Notes: generated from the sequence alone by a model not told the origin. Shown: positions 1-8,342, numbered from the stretch's first letter. The stretch is DNA of 19,224 nucleotides from COE1 sp964445375 (GCA_964445375.1 CAYUKO010000071.1:1-19224), one strand, 5' to 3'. Translations and numbers: made by a program.

Positions 1-52
1 GCCTATCTGTTCGCTTACCATTTCCATTGCTTTTTCATTCAAAGCAACTGCC
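1..52 (-). other. Foreign fragment upstream of argF, open on the minus strand
   Basis: In the argF frame these bases give a hydrophobic peptide unlike the conserved HPTQ-region and helix that should precede EHFGRLKG in an ornithine carbamoyltransferase. Read on the minus strand they are fully open and give a natural-looking helical peptide ending NEKAMEMVSEQIG. The break lies close to position 52. I do not recognise the gene. It could be the edge of an inversion, but a misassembled contig end is the simpler reading. Confidence 0.35.
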
Positions 53-610
53 GCAGAGCACTTCGGAAGATTAAAGGGTATTAAACTTACATACATGGGA
101 GATGCCCGTTATAACATGGGTAATTCCTTAATGATTGCCTGTGCAAAGCTTGGTATGCATTTTACTGCTTGTACCTCAAAGGAATATTTCCCGGATCCGG
201 CACTTGTTGCACAGTGTGAGGAATATGCAAAGGAATCCGGTGCAACGATTACATTAACAGAGGATGCCATTGCAGGAACTAAGGGGGTCGATGTTGTATA
301 TACAGACGTATGGGTATCTATGGGTGAGCCGGAAGACGTTTGGGAAGAGCGTATTAAGGTTCTTTCTCCATACAAGGTTACCAAGGAGATTATGCAGAAT
401 GCCGGAGAACAGGCAATCTTCTTACACTGTCTGCCAGCTTTCCATGACTTGAAGACGAAGATTGGTAAGAAGCAGGGCGAGAAGTATGGCTTTACAGAGC
501 TTGAAGTGACAGATGAAGTATTTGAATCTGCCCAGTCTAAAGTTTTTGACGAAGCGGAGAATCGTATGCATACCATTAAGGCAGTTATGGCGGCTACCTT
601 AGGAGCATAA
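53..610 (+). CDS. argF: Ornithine carbamoyltransferase, C-terminal half (5' truncated)
   Basis: Transfers the carbamoyl group of carbamoyl phosphate to ornithine to give citrulline, in cytoplasmic arginine synthesis. About 186 residues remain, against roughly 310-340 for the whole enzyme. What is left is the ornithine-binding domain: LTYMGDARYNMGNSLM at its start, the SMGEP loop that closes over ornithine, and FLHCLPAFHD with the catalytic Cys. The carbamoyl-phosphate domain with STRTR and HPTQ is missing, because the sequence stops matching the family near position 52. The catabolic paralogue arcB cannot be excluded from this fragment, but no other arginine deiminase genes are nearby. birA starts 6 bases after the stop, suggesting shared transcription. 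Confidence 0.93.
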   Translation, partial: AEHFGRLKGIKLTYMGDARYNMGNSLMIACAKLGMHFTACTSKEYFPDPALVAQCEEYAKESGATITLTEDAIAGTKGVDVVYTDVWVSMGEPEDVWEERIKVLSPYKVTKEIMQNAGEQAIFLHCLPAFHDLKTKIGKKQGEKYGFTELEVTDEVFESAQSKVFDEAENRMHTIKAVMAATLGA

Positions 611-616
611 TCTTAC

Positions 617-1411
617 ATGGAAAAAGAAGATATTGTAAGCCAGCTTGATACGGTATGGGCAGCAAAGAATCTGATCTTTTATGAAGAGACAGATTCTACG
701 AATCAGGATGCAAAGGAACTGGCCACAGAAGGGGCAGAGCACGGTACTCTTGTGATTGCTGATATGCAAACAGCAGGAAGAGGCAGGCGGGGAAGAACAT
801 GGCTTTCGCCAGCAGGAGAATCGGTTTATATGTCGCTCCTTCTCAGGCCTCGATGCAAGCCAAATCAGGCTTCTGCATTGACACTTGTTATGGCGTTTGC
901 TGTATTACAGGCAGTTAAGGAGCTGAACCCCAAAAATTGCGGTATTAAGTGGCCAAATGACATTGTTATGAATGGGAAAAAGATTTGTGGAATTCTGACA
1001 GAGATGTGCATGAAGAAAACGGATATTGACTATGTAGTCATTGGCGTTGGTGTGAATGTGAATCAAAGCTCTTTTGCAGAAGAAATAGCAGATACAGCAA
1101 CTTCTATTTTCGAGCAGATTGGTGAAAAAATAGACCGTGCATGGCTGATTTGCCGTATTATGTATCACTTTGAGCAGGCGTATGCTGAATTTGAGAAGAC
1201 TTGGGATTTGACGGGACTTATAGAACCATATAATCGATATTTACTGAATAAGGATAGACAGGTAAGAGTACTTGATCCAAAGGGGGAATATGAAGGTGTC
1301 GCACTTGGGATTAATGCACAGGGTGAACTTCTTGTGAAGAAACAGGATGGTGAGCTGATAGAAGTCTATGCAGGAGAAGTATCGGTTCGCGGTATTTATG
1401 GATATGTATAG
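617..1411 (+). CDS. birA: Biotin--[acetyl-CoA-carboxylase] ligase without a DNA-binding domain
   Basis: Activates biotin with ATP to biotinyl-AMP and attaches it to the lysine of biotin-dependent carboxylases. The 264-residue product shows the catalytic domain from about residue 15: EETDSTNQDAKEL, the biotinyl-AMP loop GRGRRGRTW (54-62), KWPND (111-115), the KKICGIL lysine region (120-126) and the VIGVGVNVNQ strand, then a small C-terminal SH3-like domain from about 215. The N-terminal winged helix seen in bifunctional BirA (about 320 residues) is absent, so this protein should not itself repress biotin genes. The ATG has AGGAG 11 bases upstream, overlapping the argF stop region. The gene sits in a run with coaX, another cofactor gene. 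Confidence 0.93.
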   Translation: MEKEDIVSQLDTVWAAKNLIFYEETDSTNQDAKELATEGAEHGTLVIADMQTAGRGRRGRTWLSPAGESVYMSLLLRPRCKPNQASALTLVMAFAVLQAVKELNPKNCGIKWPNDIVMNGKKICGILTEMCMKKTDIDYVVIGVGVNVNQSSFAEEIADTATSIFEQIGEKIDRAWLICRIMYHFEQAYAEFEKTWDLTGLIEPYNRYLLNKDRQVRVLDPKGEYEGVALGINAQGELLVKKQDGELIEVYAGEVSVRGIYGYV

Positions 1412-1421
1412 GAGGATACCA

Positions 1422-1778
1422 TTGGAAGAGAATAATAAGCGAGTTGTGCTTTGTGGTGCAAATGCATATGATAAGAAATATTATTATAATGAGCAGTTTA
1501 AGGGCATACCGGAGTCTATTCAGGAAGAACTGCATATTATGTGTGTTCTTTTTACAGAGGAAGTAGGCGGTGTGTTTACGATTGTTTTTGAGGAGGATGG
1601 AAGTGTCAGCTTTGATACAGAATCCTATGAAGAGGATATTTTATATGATGAAATCAGTAGTGGGCTGCTGATTCATGATATGAAGATGAAGCGCAGGGAG
1701 TTGTTGGAATCCTTAAGTATGTATTACAGGGTATTTATTTTGCATGAGCCACTTGAGGAAGCGCTTGAGGAAGAATAG
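1422..1778 (+). CDS. Small conserved protein, DUF6145-like
   Basis: A 118-residue acidic protein of unknown function. I place the start at TTG 1422, because a perfect AGGAGG (1410-1415, overlapping the birA stop) lies 6 bases upstream; the in-frame ATGs further up lie inside birA and have no ribosome site. The product begins MEENNKRVVLCGANAYDKKY and contains EELHIMCVLFTEEVGGVF and a C-terminal helix RRELLESLSMYYRVF. From memory this matches a Lachnospiraceae family labelled DUF6145; I could not check the number. There is no signal peptide, membrane segment or metal motif. It sits 10 bases after birA and 12 before coaX, so it is co-transcribed with cofactor and tRNA-modification genes, which says little about its job. 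Confidence 0.75.
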   Translation: MEENNKRVVLCGANAYDKKYYYNEQFKGIPESIQEELHIMCVLFTEEVGGVFTIVFEEDGSVSFDTESYEEDILYDEISSGLLIHDMKMKRRELLESLSMYYRVFILHEPLEEALEEE

Positions 1779-1790
1779 GAGACACAGAAT

Positions 1791-2561
1791 ATGTTTTTAG
1801 TAGTAGATGTAGGCAATACCAATATTACATTTGGTGTGTATGAGGATAAAAAGCTTGTTACAACGTTTCGTCTGATGTCAAAGACACCAAGAACTTCTGA
1901 TGAATATGGAGTTCTGATTACAGAGCTTATAAGTAAGAATGAAATTGATGTAAAACAGATTACTGGTGTTATTGTTGCCAGTGTAGTTCCAAATATCATG
2001 CATTCCCTTACTGGCGGAATCAGACGCTATATTAATGAAAAGCTGCTGATCGTTGGAGCTGGTGTGAAAACAGGAATTAAGATTGTTACGGAGAATCCAA
2101 AGGAAATCGGTGCTGACAGAGTGGTAGATGCCGTGGCAGCATACGAATTGTATGGTGGACCGATTCTTGTGATTGATTATGGTACAGCAACCACATACGA
2201 TTTAGTGACAGCTGATGGCTGTTTTGCAGCTGGAATTACTGCTCCTGGTATTCGAATCTCAGCAAAGGCTTTATGGGAAGATACGGCAAGACTGCCAGAG
2301 ATTGAGATTAAGAAACCGGCAACCATTCTGGCGCAGGAAACGATTTCCAGTATGCAGGCAGGTCTTGTTTACGGACAGATTGGACAGACAGAATATATTA
2401 TCCAGCGTGTGAAGAAGGAAACAGGTTATGATAATCTGAAGGTAGTAGCAACTGGAGGTCTTGGACGAATCATTGCAGAAGAAACAGATATGATTCAGGA
2501 ATATAACAGTTCACTGACATTAGAAGGATTAAGACTGATTTACGAGAAGAATAATCGTTAG
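1791..2561 (+). CDS. coaX: Type III pantothenate kinase
   Basis: Phosphorylates pantothenate with ATP, the first step of coenzyme A synthesis. The 256-residue product has the usual length and the ASKHA-fold marks of the type III enzyme: VVDVGNTNITFGVY at the N-terminus (Asp6, phosphate 1 motif), GADRVVDAVAAYELYGG (Asp109), VIDYGTATTYDLV (Asp129), GITAPGIRIS, and the GGLG near residue 222. Type III kinases typically need a monovalent cation and are not feedback-inhibited by CoA; that is family knowledge. AGGAGA lies 8 bases before the ATG. dusB follows after 12 bases, an arrangement common in Firmicutes. Confidence 0.96.
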   Translation: MFLVVDVGNTNITFGVYEDKKLVTTFRLMSKTPRTSDEYGVLITELISKNEIDVKQITGVIVASVVPNIMHSLTGGIRRYINEKLLIVGAGVKTGIKIVTENPKEIGADRVVDAVAAYELYGGPILVIDYGTATTYDLVTADGCFAAGITAPGIRISAKALWEDTARLPEIEIKKPATILAQETISSMQAGLVYGQIGQTEYIIQRVKKETGYDNLKVVATGGLGRIIAEETDMIQEYNSSLTLEGLRLIYEKNNR

Positions 2562-2573
2562 TGAGGATGCAAA

Positions 2574-3536
2574 ATGGAACTGAAAATAGGGAATGTAACC
2601 CTTGAGAATAATGTAATTCTTGCACCCATGGCTGGCGTTACGGACCTGCCATTCAGGCTCCTTTGTAAGGAGCAGGGGGCAGGTCTTTTATGTATGGAAA
2701 TGGTAAGTGCCAAGGCGGTACATTACAACAATAAGAATACCCAGGCACTTTTGGAGATTCATCCGGATGAACAGCCGGTATCCTTGCAGCTATTTGGCTC
2801 AGAGCCTGATATTATGGCAGAAACGGCGGCAAGAATTGAGGAGCGCCCTTTTGCCATCCTGGATGTTAATATGGGATGCCCGGTCCCGAAGGTAGTCAAT
2901 AACCATGAAGGAAGCGCCTTGATGAAAGAACCAAAACTTGTGGAAGAAATTGTAACTGCATTGGTCAAGGCAATTAAAAAGCCAGTCACGGTAAAGATTC
3001 GAAAGGGTTTTGATGATGAACATGTGAATGCGGTTGAGATAGCTAAAATTATCGAAGCAAGCGGCGCAGCAGCGATTGCTGTTCATGGAAGAACCAGAGA
3101 GCAGTATTACGCTGGTAAGGCTGACTGGGATATCATCCGTCAGGTTAAGGAAGCCGTAAAGATTCCGGTTATCGGAAATGGTGATGTAACGGATGCAGTT
3201 AGTGCCAAAAGGCTGGTAGAGGAAACGGGTTGTGATGGTATTATGATTGGCCGTGCCAGCCGTGGAAATCCTTGGATTTTTAAAGAAATTACGCAGTATC
3301 TGGATACGGGAATCCTGCCAGAACGTCCTTCCATGGAGGAAGTTAGAAAAACCATACTTCGCCATGCAGCATTGCAGTTAGAGTACAAGGGCGAATATAT
3401 TGGAATTCGTGAAATGCGAAAGCATGTAGCATGGTACACGGCGGGGTATCCACATTCCGCAAAGCTTCGACGAATGGTGAATGAGATGGAAACTTTTGCA
3501 GAACTTGAGAAAAGTATTTGCGAAATTTTTCAATAA
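2574..3536 (+). CDS. dusB: tRNA-dihydrouridine synthase
   Basis: FMN-dependent reductase that converts specific uridines in the tRNA D-loop to dihydrouridine using NADPH. The 320-residue protein is a complete TIM-barrel plus C-terminal helical domain: LAPMAGVTDLPFR (16-28, FMN binding), VSLQLFG, DVNMGCPVPK with the catalytic Cys102, VKIRKGFDD (139-), VHGRTREQYY (170-179), VIGNGDV (199-205) and GIMIGRASRGNPWIF (222-236). The phosphate-binding GxGAxLL element appears as NHEGSALM. These features fit the DusB/Dus1 branch of Firmicutes. GAGGA stands 6 bases before the ATG, and the gene is closely coupled to coaX. Confidence 0.95.
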   Translation: MELKIGNVTLENNVILAPMAGVTDLPFRLLCKEQGAGLLCMEMVSAKAVHYNNKNTQALLEIHPDEQPVSLQLFGSEPDIMAETAARIEERPFAILDVNMGCPVPKVVNNHEGSALMKEPKLVEEIVTALVKAIKKPVTVKIRKGFDDEHVNAVEIAKIIEASGAAAIAVHGRTREQYYAGKADWDIIRQVKEAVKIPVIGNGDVTDAVSAKRLVEETGCDGIMIGRASRGNPWIFKEITQYLDTGILPERPSMEEVRKTILRHAALQLEYKGEYIGIREMRKHVAWYTAGYPHSAKLRRMVNEMETFAELEKSICEIFQ

Positions 3537-3563
3537 ATAAGTTACAAATGAGGGAGAGAGCAA

Positions 3564-4529
3564 ATGAGTAAAGTAACACAAAATTACGAGCAGTTGGCAC
3601 AGGCAATAGGATTTCACCTGGATGGAAACATCATGTATGGTGAGCGCGGAGGATATCAGCTATTGATTTATGCAGCAGACAGCAGATATCCATATGCATT
3701 AACCGTAAGCCTTTCAGCAAAACCACAGAATGGCATTTTTCTTAGCAAGGAAGAGAAGAAACAGTTTGTGAAAGAACATGCAGTGGTTGGTATGCTAAAA
3801 CAGGAAGGTAATCTGATTACAATGGCACTTGGAGGTACTTCGAAGCAGGATCGACTAAGAGAGAATCTGGAAACAGAAATAAATAATCTTGTTACGTTCC
3901 TACATACCAGAGGTTACGTGGCATGCTGTCAGTATTGTGGTCAGGAGGTGCCGACAACAGGTCAGGTAGTAGTGAATTCTTATATGAACTTGTGTGAGGA
4001 ATGTGTGAATAAGATGCGCCACGACATGACGATTGCCTATCAGCAGAAGTCGCAGAAGAAAGAAAATCTGATAGGTGGTATGGTAGGAGCTTTTCTTGGT
4101 TCTATCATAGGAATTTTATGTATCATTTTCTTTAGTCAGATGGGAAGAGTTGCTGTCATTTCCGGTGTGGTTATGGCTGTCTGTACGTTGAAGGGCTATG
4201 AGATGCTTGGCAGTAAGCTGACCAAGAAAGGAATTGCGGTCTGCATTATCATGATGCTCATTATGACTTATGTTGGAGATCGAATGGACTGGGCGATTAT
4301 GATTGTAAGAGAATTGGAATCAGGCTGGGGTACTGATCTACTGACTGCTTATCGATTTGTGCCGAACTTATTGGCAGAAGGTTACATTGATAGTGGAAGT
4401 TACTGGGCTAATTTGGCGTTACTTTATGCATTTACCATTGGTGGTGCAGTACCAACGGTAAGCAATATCGTAAAACAGAGAAATGATGAGAATGTAATCA
4501 GACAGATAGGGTCTAACGGAAGTATATAA
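3564..4529 (+). CDS. Zinc-ribbon membrane protein of unknown function
   Basis: A 321-residue protein I do not recognise. Residues 1-115 are soluble and mixed alpha/beta. Then come two Cys pairs (C122-x2-C125 and C144-x2-C147) that look like a rubredoxin-type zinc ribbon, a lysine-rich linker (about 157-169), and three or four membrane helices (about 171-190, 192-212, 223-239, 280-297). The stretch GGMVGAFLGSIIG is glycine-rich, as in tightly packed helices. A soluble sensor joined to a small membrane domain through a zinc ribbon is the visible plan; a function cannot be given. GGGAGAG precedes the ATG and dusB ends 27 bases upstream, so it is probably the last gene of the argF-to-here run, which ends at the terminator at 4541. 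Confidence 0.8.
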   Translation: MSKVTQNYEQLAQAIGFHLDGNIMYGERGGYQLLIYAADSRYPYALTVSLSAKPQNGIFLSKEEKKQFVKEHAVVGMLKQEGNLITMALGGTSKQDRLRENLETEINNLVTFLHTRGYVACCQYCGQEVPTTGQVVVNSYMNLCEECVNKMRHDMTIAYQQKSQKKENLIGGMVGAFLGSIIGILCIIFFSQMGRVAVISGVVMAVCTLKGYEMLGSKLTKKGIAVCIIMMLIMTYVGDRMDWAIMIVRELESGWGTDLLTAYRFVPNLLAEGYIDSGSYWANLALLYAFTIGGAVPTVSNIVKQRNDENVIRQIGSNGSI

Positions 4530-4540
4530 GAGAAAGTAAA

Positions 4541-4564
4541 AACAGCATGAAAGTGCTGTTTTTT
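4541..4564 (+). terminator. Rho-independent terminator
   Basis: A perfect 7-bp stem AACAGCA/TGCTGTT around a 6-base loop runs straight into six T residues, 12 bases after the preceding stop codon. It closes the argF-birA-coaX-dusB run. Confidence 0.9.
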
Positions 4565-4584
4565 GCGTTACCATTCTGTTTCTC

Positions 4585-4613
4585 TTGACGGAATTGGTAT
4601 CACGATTGATAAT
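4585..4613 (+). promoter_or_regulatory. Sigma-A-type promoter for the lipase-like gene
   Basis: TTGACG (4585-4590), a 17-base spacer and GATAAT (4608-4613) lie right after the terminator and about 35 bases before the next start codon. CTTGAC (4584-4589) and GTCAAG (4617-4622) form an inverted pair bracketing the promoter; it may be an operator or chance. Confidence 0.7.
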
Positions 4614-4647
4614 AGTGTCAAGATTGAGAGAAAAGAGATGAAGACAA

Positions 4648-5991
4648 ATGAGAAAATGGTTGTGGGCGTTGTACGGGATTGTTCTATATTTATTGGTTGC
4701 AAACCTGATTTTTATAAATACAGTCACGGATATGGTACTTTGGAAAAAGATTTTTGTGACACTAGTGTCAGTTGCACTGTTTCTGGTATATCAGTTTATA
4801 CCATATTGGAAGAAGAGCATGGGGGCACGGCTTAATACCCTTATGGGTGGTTATGAACTGATGATTACGGTCTGTATTGGTGTAACTGTGCAATCAGGAA
4901 TATTAATAAAAAGACTTTTATCAGGGTTTGAAACGGGAGATGCCATTGCACTCTATGTAGCGAGCGTTGTTTTAGCTTTCGGGGCTGCATTCTTTCTTGC
5001 AGTTAATGGGTTTGTACGCATCATGTTCCTGGCAAGACAGATTAAGCTTGTATGGCGTATTCTATGGGGACTTTGCTGGTGGATTCCGGTTATGAATCTT
5101 CTGATTAGTTTGTATATCTGTCATCTGGTGTCTGTTGAATTTAAAATAGAATCCGCCAAAAGAGAGCTGGATGAAGTACGTAAGGAGAGTGAAATCTGTG
5201 CGACCAAATATCCTGTTCTTTTAGTACATGGAGTCTTTTTCAGAGACTGGCAGTATTTTAATTACTGGGGCAGAATTCCGGCAGAACTACAGCGAAATGG
5301 CTGTCAGGTTTACTATGGAAGACATCAGTCGGCAGCAGCGGTAAAGGACAGTGCGGCAGAGCTTTTGGAGCAGATACAACATATCATAGAGGAAACAGGG
5401 TGTGAAAAGGTCAATATTATTGCACACTCCAAGGGTGGACTTGATACAAGATATGCTATAGACTGTCTGGGAGCTGCACCTATGGTGGCATCACTGACTA
5501 CGATTAACACGCCTCACCAGGGATGCTTGTGGGTAGACAATCTGCTCAAGAAGATACCAGAGGGGCTGGTGACATTTGTGGCAGAGAAATACAATGCACT
5601 TTATCGCAAGCTTGGTGATGTAAACCCGGATTTTATCGCAGCGGTAAATGACTTAACGGCTGAAAGCTGCAAGAAGAGACAGGAAGAAATGACAGAGGCA
5701 GATGGATATGTGAAGCAAAGTGTTATGTCTTTGATGAAGAGTTCTCTCAGTGCCTCCTTCCCATTAAACTTGGGCTTTTTACTGGTAAAGCCTGTAGAAG
5801 GCAAGAATGATGGTCTGGTAGCAGAACATTCCGCTGTCTGGGGGAAGTTTCTTGGCGTTTTAACCTGTAAGGGAAGACGAGGAATTTCACACGGAGATAT
5901 GATTGATCTTTTCAGGGAGAATATCAAGGGCTTTGATGTGAGAGAATATTATGTCATGCTTGTAAAAGGACTTAAGGATATGGGGCTCTAA
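4648..5991 (+). CDS. Membrane-anchored lipase/esterase of the alpha/beta-hydrolase fold
   Basis: A 447-residue protein in two halves. Residues 1-160 hold about five membrane helices (4-24, 34-53, 69-87, 102-125, 136-160) with no cleavable signal. Residues 185-447 are a hydrolase domain like bacterial triacylglycerol lipases: PVLLVHGVFFRDW (oxyanion-hole HG), the nucleophile elbow IIAHSKGGLD with Ser261, TINTPHQG, then NDGLV with Asp388 and ISHGD with His415 as the likely rest of the triad. The elbow is A-H-S-K-G-G, with Lys where many lipases have Met or Gln. The substrate is unknown; a lipid or acylated cell-envelope component is plausible given the anchor. It is transcribed alone from the promoter at 4585. 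A rare feature is that the membrane part is as large as a small transport domain. Confidence 0.85.
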   Translation: MRKWLWALYGIVLYLLVANLIFINTVTDMVLWKKIFVTLVSVALFLVYQFIPYWKKSMGARLNTLMGGYELMITVCIGVTVQSGILIKRLLSGFETGDAIALYVASVVLAFGAAFFLAVNGFVRIMFLARQIKLVWRILWGLCWWIPVMNLLISLYICHLVSVEFKIESAKRELDEVRKESEICATKYPVLLVHGVFFRDWQYFNYWGRIPAELQRNGCQVYYGRHQSAAAVKDSAAELLEQIQHIIEETGCEKVNIIAHSKGGLDTRYAIDCLGAAPMVASLTTINTPHQGCLWVDNLLKKIPEGLVTFVAEKYNALYRKLGDVNPDFIAAVNDLTAESCKKRQEEMTEADGYVKQSVMSLMKSSLSASFPLNLGFLLVKPVEGKNDGLVAEHSAVWGKFLGVLTCKGRRGISHGDMIDLFRENIKGFDVREYYVMLVKGLKDMGL

Positions 5992-5995
5992 AATG

Positions 5996-6024
5996 TTGAC
6001 ATCATTTCGAAAAAAAGCTATAAT
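5996..6024 (+). promoter_or_regulatory. Consensus sigma-A promoter for greA-lysS
   Basis: TTGACA (5996-6001), a 17-base spacer and TATAAT (6019-6024) match the consensus in every base. The start of transcription would be near 6031, giving an untranslated leader of about 97 bases before greA in which I see no strong hairpin or riboswitch. The -35 element begins 5 bases after the lipase stop codon. Confidence 0.92.
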
Positions 6025-6127
6025 ATCATAGCTTGTAGGGTGAAGTCTGCCCATAAGCAATGGATTTGTTGTAACAGAAATGAAAATAGCATAGATTATG
6101 AATTTTTAGAAAGAAAGGGAACATCTC

Positions 6128-6616
6128 ATGGAAGCAAAGAAGAATTTATTAACACGTGAAGGTCTTAAAAAGTACGAAGATGAGTTACATGAACTGAAGG
6201 TTAACAAGAGAAAAGAAGTTGCTCAGAAGATTAAGGAAGCAAGAGAACAGGGTGACTTATCAGAAAACGCAGAATATGATGCAGCAAAAGATGAGCAGCG
6301 TGATATCGAAGCAAGAATCGAAGAACTTGAGAAGATTTTAAAGAATGTAGAAGTTGTTGATATGGAAGAAGACTCAAACAACCTTGATAAGGTAAGCTTT
6401 GGTCTTGTTGTTAAGGTAAAGGACAACGAATTCGGCGATGAGATGGAATTCAAGATTGTTGGTGCAACCGAAGCAAACAGCTTAAAGGGTAAGATTTCAA
6501 ACGAATCTCCTCTTGGAAAAGCTTTAATCGGCGCTAAGAAGGGTGATGTCGTTTCCGTAGAAGCACCAGCAGGAATGATTGAATATACCGTTCTGGATAT
6601 TTACAAGCCAGAATAA
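6128..6616 (+). CDS. greA: Transcription elongation factor GreA
   Basis: Enters the secondary channel of RNA polymerase and stimulates cleavage of backtracked transcripts, restarting stalled elongation. The 162-residue product has the full family length. Residues 1-75 form the antiparallel coiled coil with the tip motif GDLSENAEYDAAK, including the acidic Asp43 and Glu46 that hold the catalytic Mg; residues 80-162 are the FKBP-like C-terminal domain with ISNESPLGKALIG (123-135) and GDVVSVEAP. AAAGGGA lies 7 bases before the ATG. The consensus promoter upstream suggests strong constitutive expression. lysS follows after 20 bases, a common pairing in Clostridia. Confidence 0.97.
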   Translation: MEAKKNLLTREGLKKYEDELHELKVNKRKEVAQKIKEAREQGDLSENAEYDAAKDEQRDIEARIEELEKILKNVEVVDMEEDSNNLDKVSFGLVVKVKDNEFGDEMEFKIVGATEANSLKGKISNESPLGKALIGAKKGDVVSVEAPAGMIEYTVLDIYKPE

Positions 6617-6636
6617 GTTTGAAAGGAGTATTGGAA

Positions 6637-8253
6637 GTGTCACAGGAACAGAACAATAACCAGCAGAAGCAGGAACAGGATCTTAATCAGCTTTTAAAGG
6701 TAAGAAGAGAGAAGCTTGCAGCATTACAGGAAGCAGGCAAGGACCCTTTCCAGATTACAAAGTTTGATCAGACGCATCATACATCTGATGCAAAGGAGCT
6801 TTATACAGCACATGAGGCAAAGCTTTTGGCAGGCAGACCAGAACCAGTCGTAGAAGGTTTGGACGAACAGCAGGCAAAGGAAGTAATCAATGCGGATTAC
6901 AATGAGAGAAGAGCAATCATGGATGCAAGTCCGATTGAAGTTTCTATTGCAGGACGTATGATGTTCAAGCGTGTTATGGGAAAAGCTTCTTTCTGTAATA
7001 TTCAGGATTTAAAGGGAAAGATTCAGGTATATGTAGCAAGAGATGCAATCGGTGAAGAAGCATATGCTGATTTCAAGAAGTCAGATATTGGTGATATCTA
7101 TGGTATCAAGGGATATGTTTTCAGAACCAAGACTGGTGAAATTTCTGTTCATGCAGTGGAAATGACAATGCTTACAAAGAGCTTACAGATTCTTCCAGAG
7201 AAATTCCATGGCTTAACAGATACCGATACCCGTTATCGTCAAAGATATGTAGACCTTATCATGAATGAGGAAAGCAAGAACGTATTTATCAAGCGTTCCC
7301 AGATTATCAAAGAGATTCGTAACTTCCTTGCAGAGCGTGATTTCATGGAAGTAGAAACTCCAATGCTCGTATCCAATGCAGGTGGAGCAGCAGCAAGACC
7401 TTTTGATACTCACTACAATGCTTTAGACGAAGACGTAAAACTTCGTATTTCTCTTGAACTTTACTTAAAGAGATTGATCGTTGGTGGTATGGAAAGAGTA
7501 TACGAGATTGGTCGTGTATTCCGTAATGAAGGTGTAGATACCAGACACAATCCAGAGTTTACTTTGATGGAATTATATCAGGCATATACGGATTATGAAG
7601 GTATGATGGAATTAACAGAGTCCATGTTCAAATACCTTGCAGAAAAGGTATGCGGTACTTCCAAGATTATGTACAACGGCATGGAAATCGACTTTGGAAA
7701 GCCATTTGAGCGTATTACCATGATTGATTGTATTAAGAAATATGCTGGTATTGACTTTGATACCGTTGCAACGGATGAAGAAGCTAAGGCTTTGGCAAAA
7801 GAGCATCATGTTGAATTCGAGGAACGTCATACCAAGGGCGACATCGTAAATCTCTTCTTTGAAGAGTTCTGCGAGAAGAATTTAATTCAGCCTACTTTTG
7901 TTATGGATCATCCACTTGCAATTTCTCCACTTACAAAGAAGAAGCCAAGCGATCCTTCTAAGGTTGAACGTTTCGAGTTATTTATCAATACATGGGAAAT
8001 GTGTAACGCATACTCTGAGTTAAACGATCCTATCGATCAGAGAGAACGTTTTGCAGCACAGGATGCAGCTTTTGAAGCCGGAGATGAAGAAGCAAACCAT
8101 ACAGATGAAGATTTCTTAAATGCACTTAGCATCGGTATGCCACCAACAGGCGGTATCGGATACGGAATCGACAGACTTGTTATGTTGCTCACAGATTCTC
8201 AGGCGATTAGAGATGTATTATTGTTCCCGACGATGAAGTCACTTGATAAATAA
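6637..8253 (+). CDS. lysS: Lysyl-tRNA synthetase, class II
   Basis: Charges tRNA-Lys with lysine in the cytoplasm. I choose GTG 6637 as start: GGAG (6625-6628) lies 8 bases upstream, whereas the alternative TTGs at 6619 and 6631 fall before it or too close. The protein is then 538 residues. It has the N-terminal anticodon-binding OB fold (SIAGRMMFKRVMGKASFCNI onward), the motif 1 region RQRYVDL, motif 2 ERVYEIGRVFRNEG (about 284-297), and motif 3 GIGYGIDRLVMLLT near the C-terminus. An acidic, glutamine-rich tail of about 20 residues precedes the catalytic sequence. It ends FPTMKSLDK and appears intact, although the ICE starts directly after it, so the 3' end may have been rebuilt by integration. 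Confidence 0.96.
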   Translation: MSQEQNNNQQKQEQDLNQLLKVRREKLAALQEAGKDPFQITKFDQTHHTSDAKELYTAHEAKLLAGRPEPVVEGLDEQQAKEVINADYNERRAIMDASPIEVSIAGRMMFKRVMGKASFCNIQDLKGKIQVYVARDAIGEEAYADFKKSDIGDIYGIKGYVFRTKTGEISVHAVEMTMLTKSLQILPEKFHGLTDTDTRYRQRYVDLIMNEESKNVFIKRSQIIKEIRNFLAERDFMEVETPMLVSNAGGAAARPFDTHYNALDEDVKLRISLELYLKRLIVGGMERVYEIGRVFRNEGVDTRHNPEFTLMELYQAYTDYEGMMELTESMFKYLAEKVCGTSKIMYNGMEIDFGKPFERITMIDCIKKYAGIDFDTVATDEEAKALAKEHHVEFEERHTKGDIVNLFFEEFCEKNLIQPTFVMDHPLAISPLTKKKPSDPSKVERFELFINTWEMCNAYSELNDPIDQRERFAAQDAAFEAGDEEANHTDEDFLNALSIGMPPTGGIGYGIDRLVMLLTDSQAIRDVLLFPTMKSLDK

Positions 8254-8293
8254 GCCCAGTGTTTATGCGGGTTTGCGGACTTTTTGAAAGTAC

Positions 8294-8314
8294 AGTACGA
8301 CAAGAGTACGACAA
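8294..8314 (+). repeat. Tandem AGTACGACAA repeats, candidate recombinase arm sites
   Basis: AGTACGACAA occurs at 8294-8303 and again at 8305-8314, a period of 11 bases, i.e. about one helical turn. Short direct repeats next to the crossover site are typical of the arm sites bound by the N-terminal domain of tyrosine recombinases. No recombinase gene is in the window to compare with. Confidence 0.45.
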
Positions 8315-8342
8315 ATTAACCACTCTTAAAGGGTTAAAATAA

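Noticed and set aside
1368..1421. Earlier ATG for the DUF6145-like gene inside birA
   Set aside because: No ribosome site there; TTG 1422 has a perfect AGGAGG 6 bases upstream and fits the expected N-terminus.
6025..6127. Riboswitch or attenuator in the greA leader
   Set aside because: No stable hairpin, T-tract or known aptamer pattern could be seen in the roughly 97-base leader.
8254..8290. tRNA gene or fragment at the ICE boundary
   Set aside because: No cloverleaf-compatible stems or T-loop sequence after lysS; the GC-rich stretch only forms a weak wobble hairpin.
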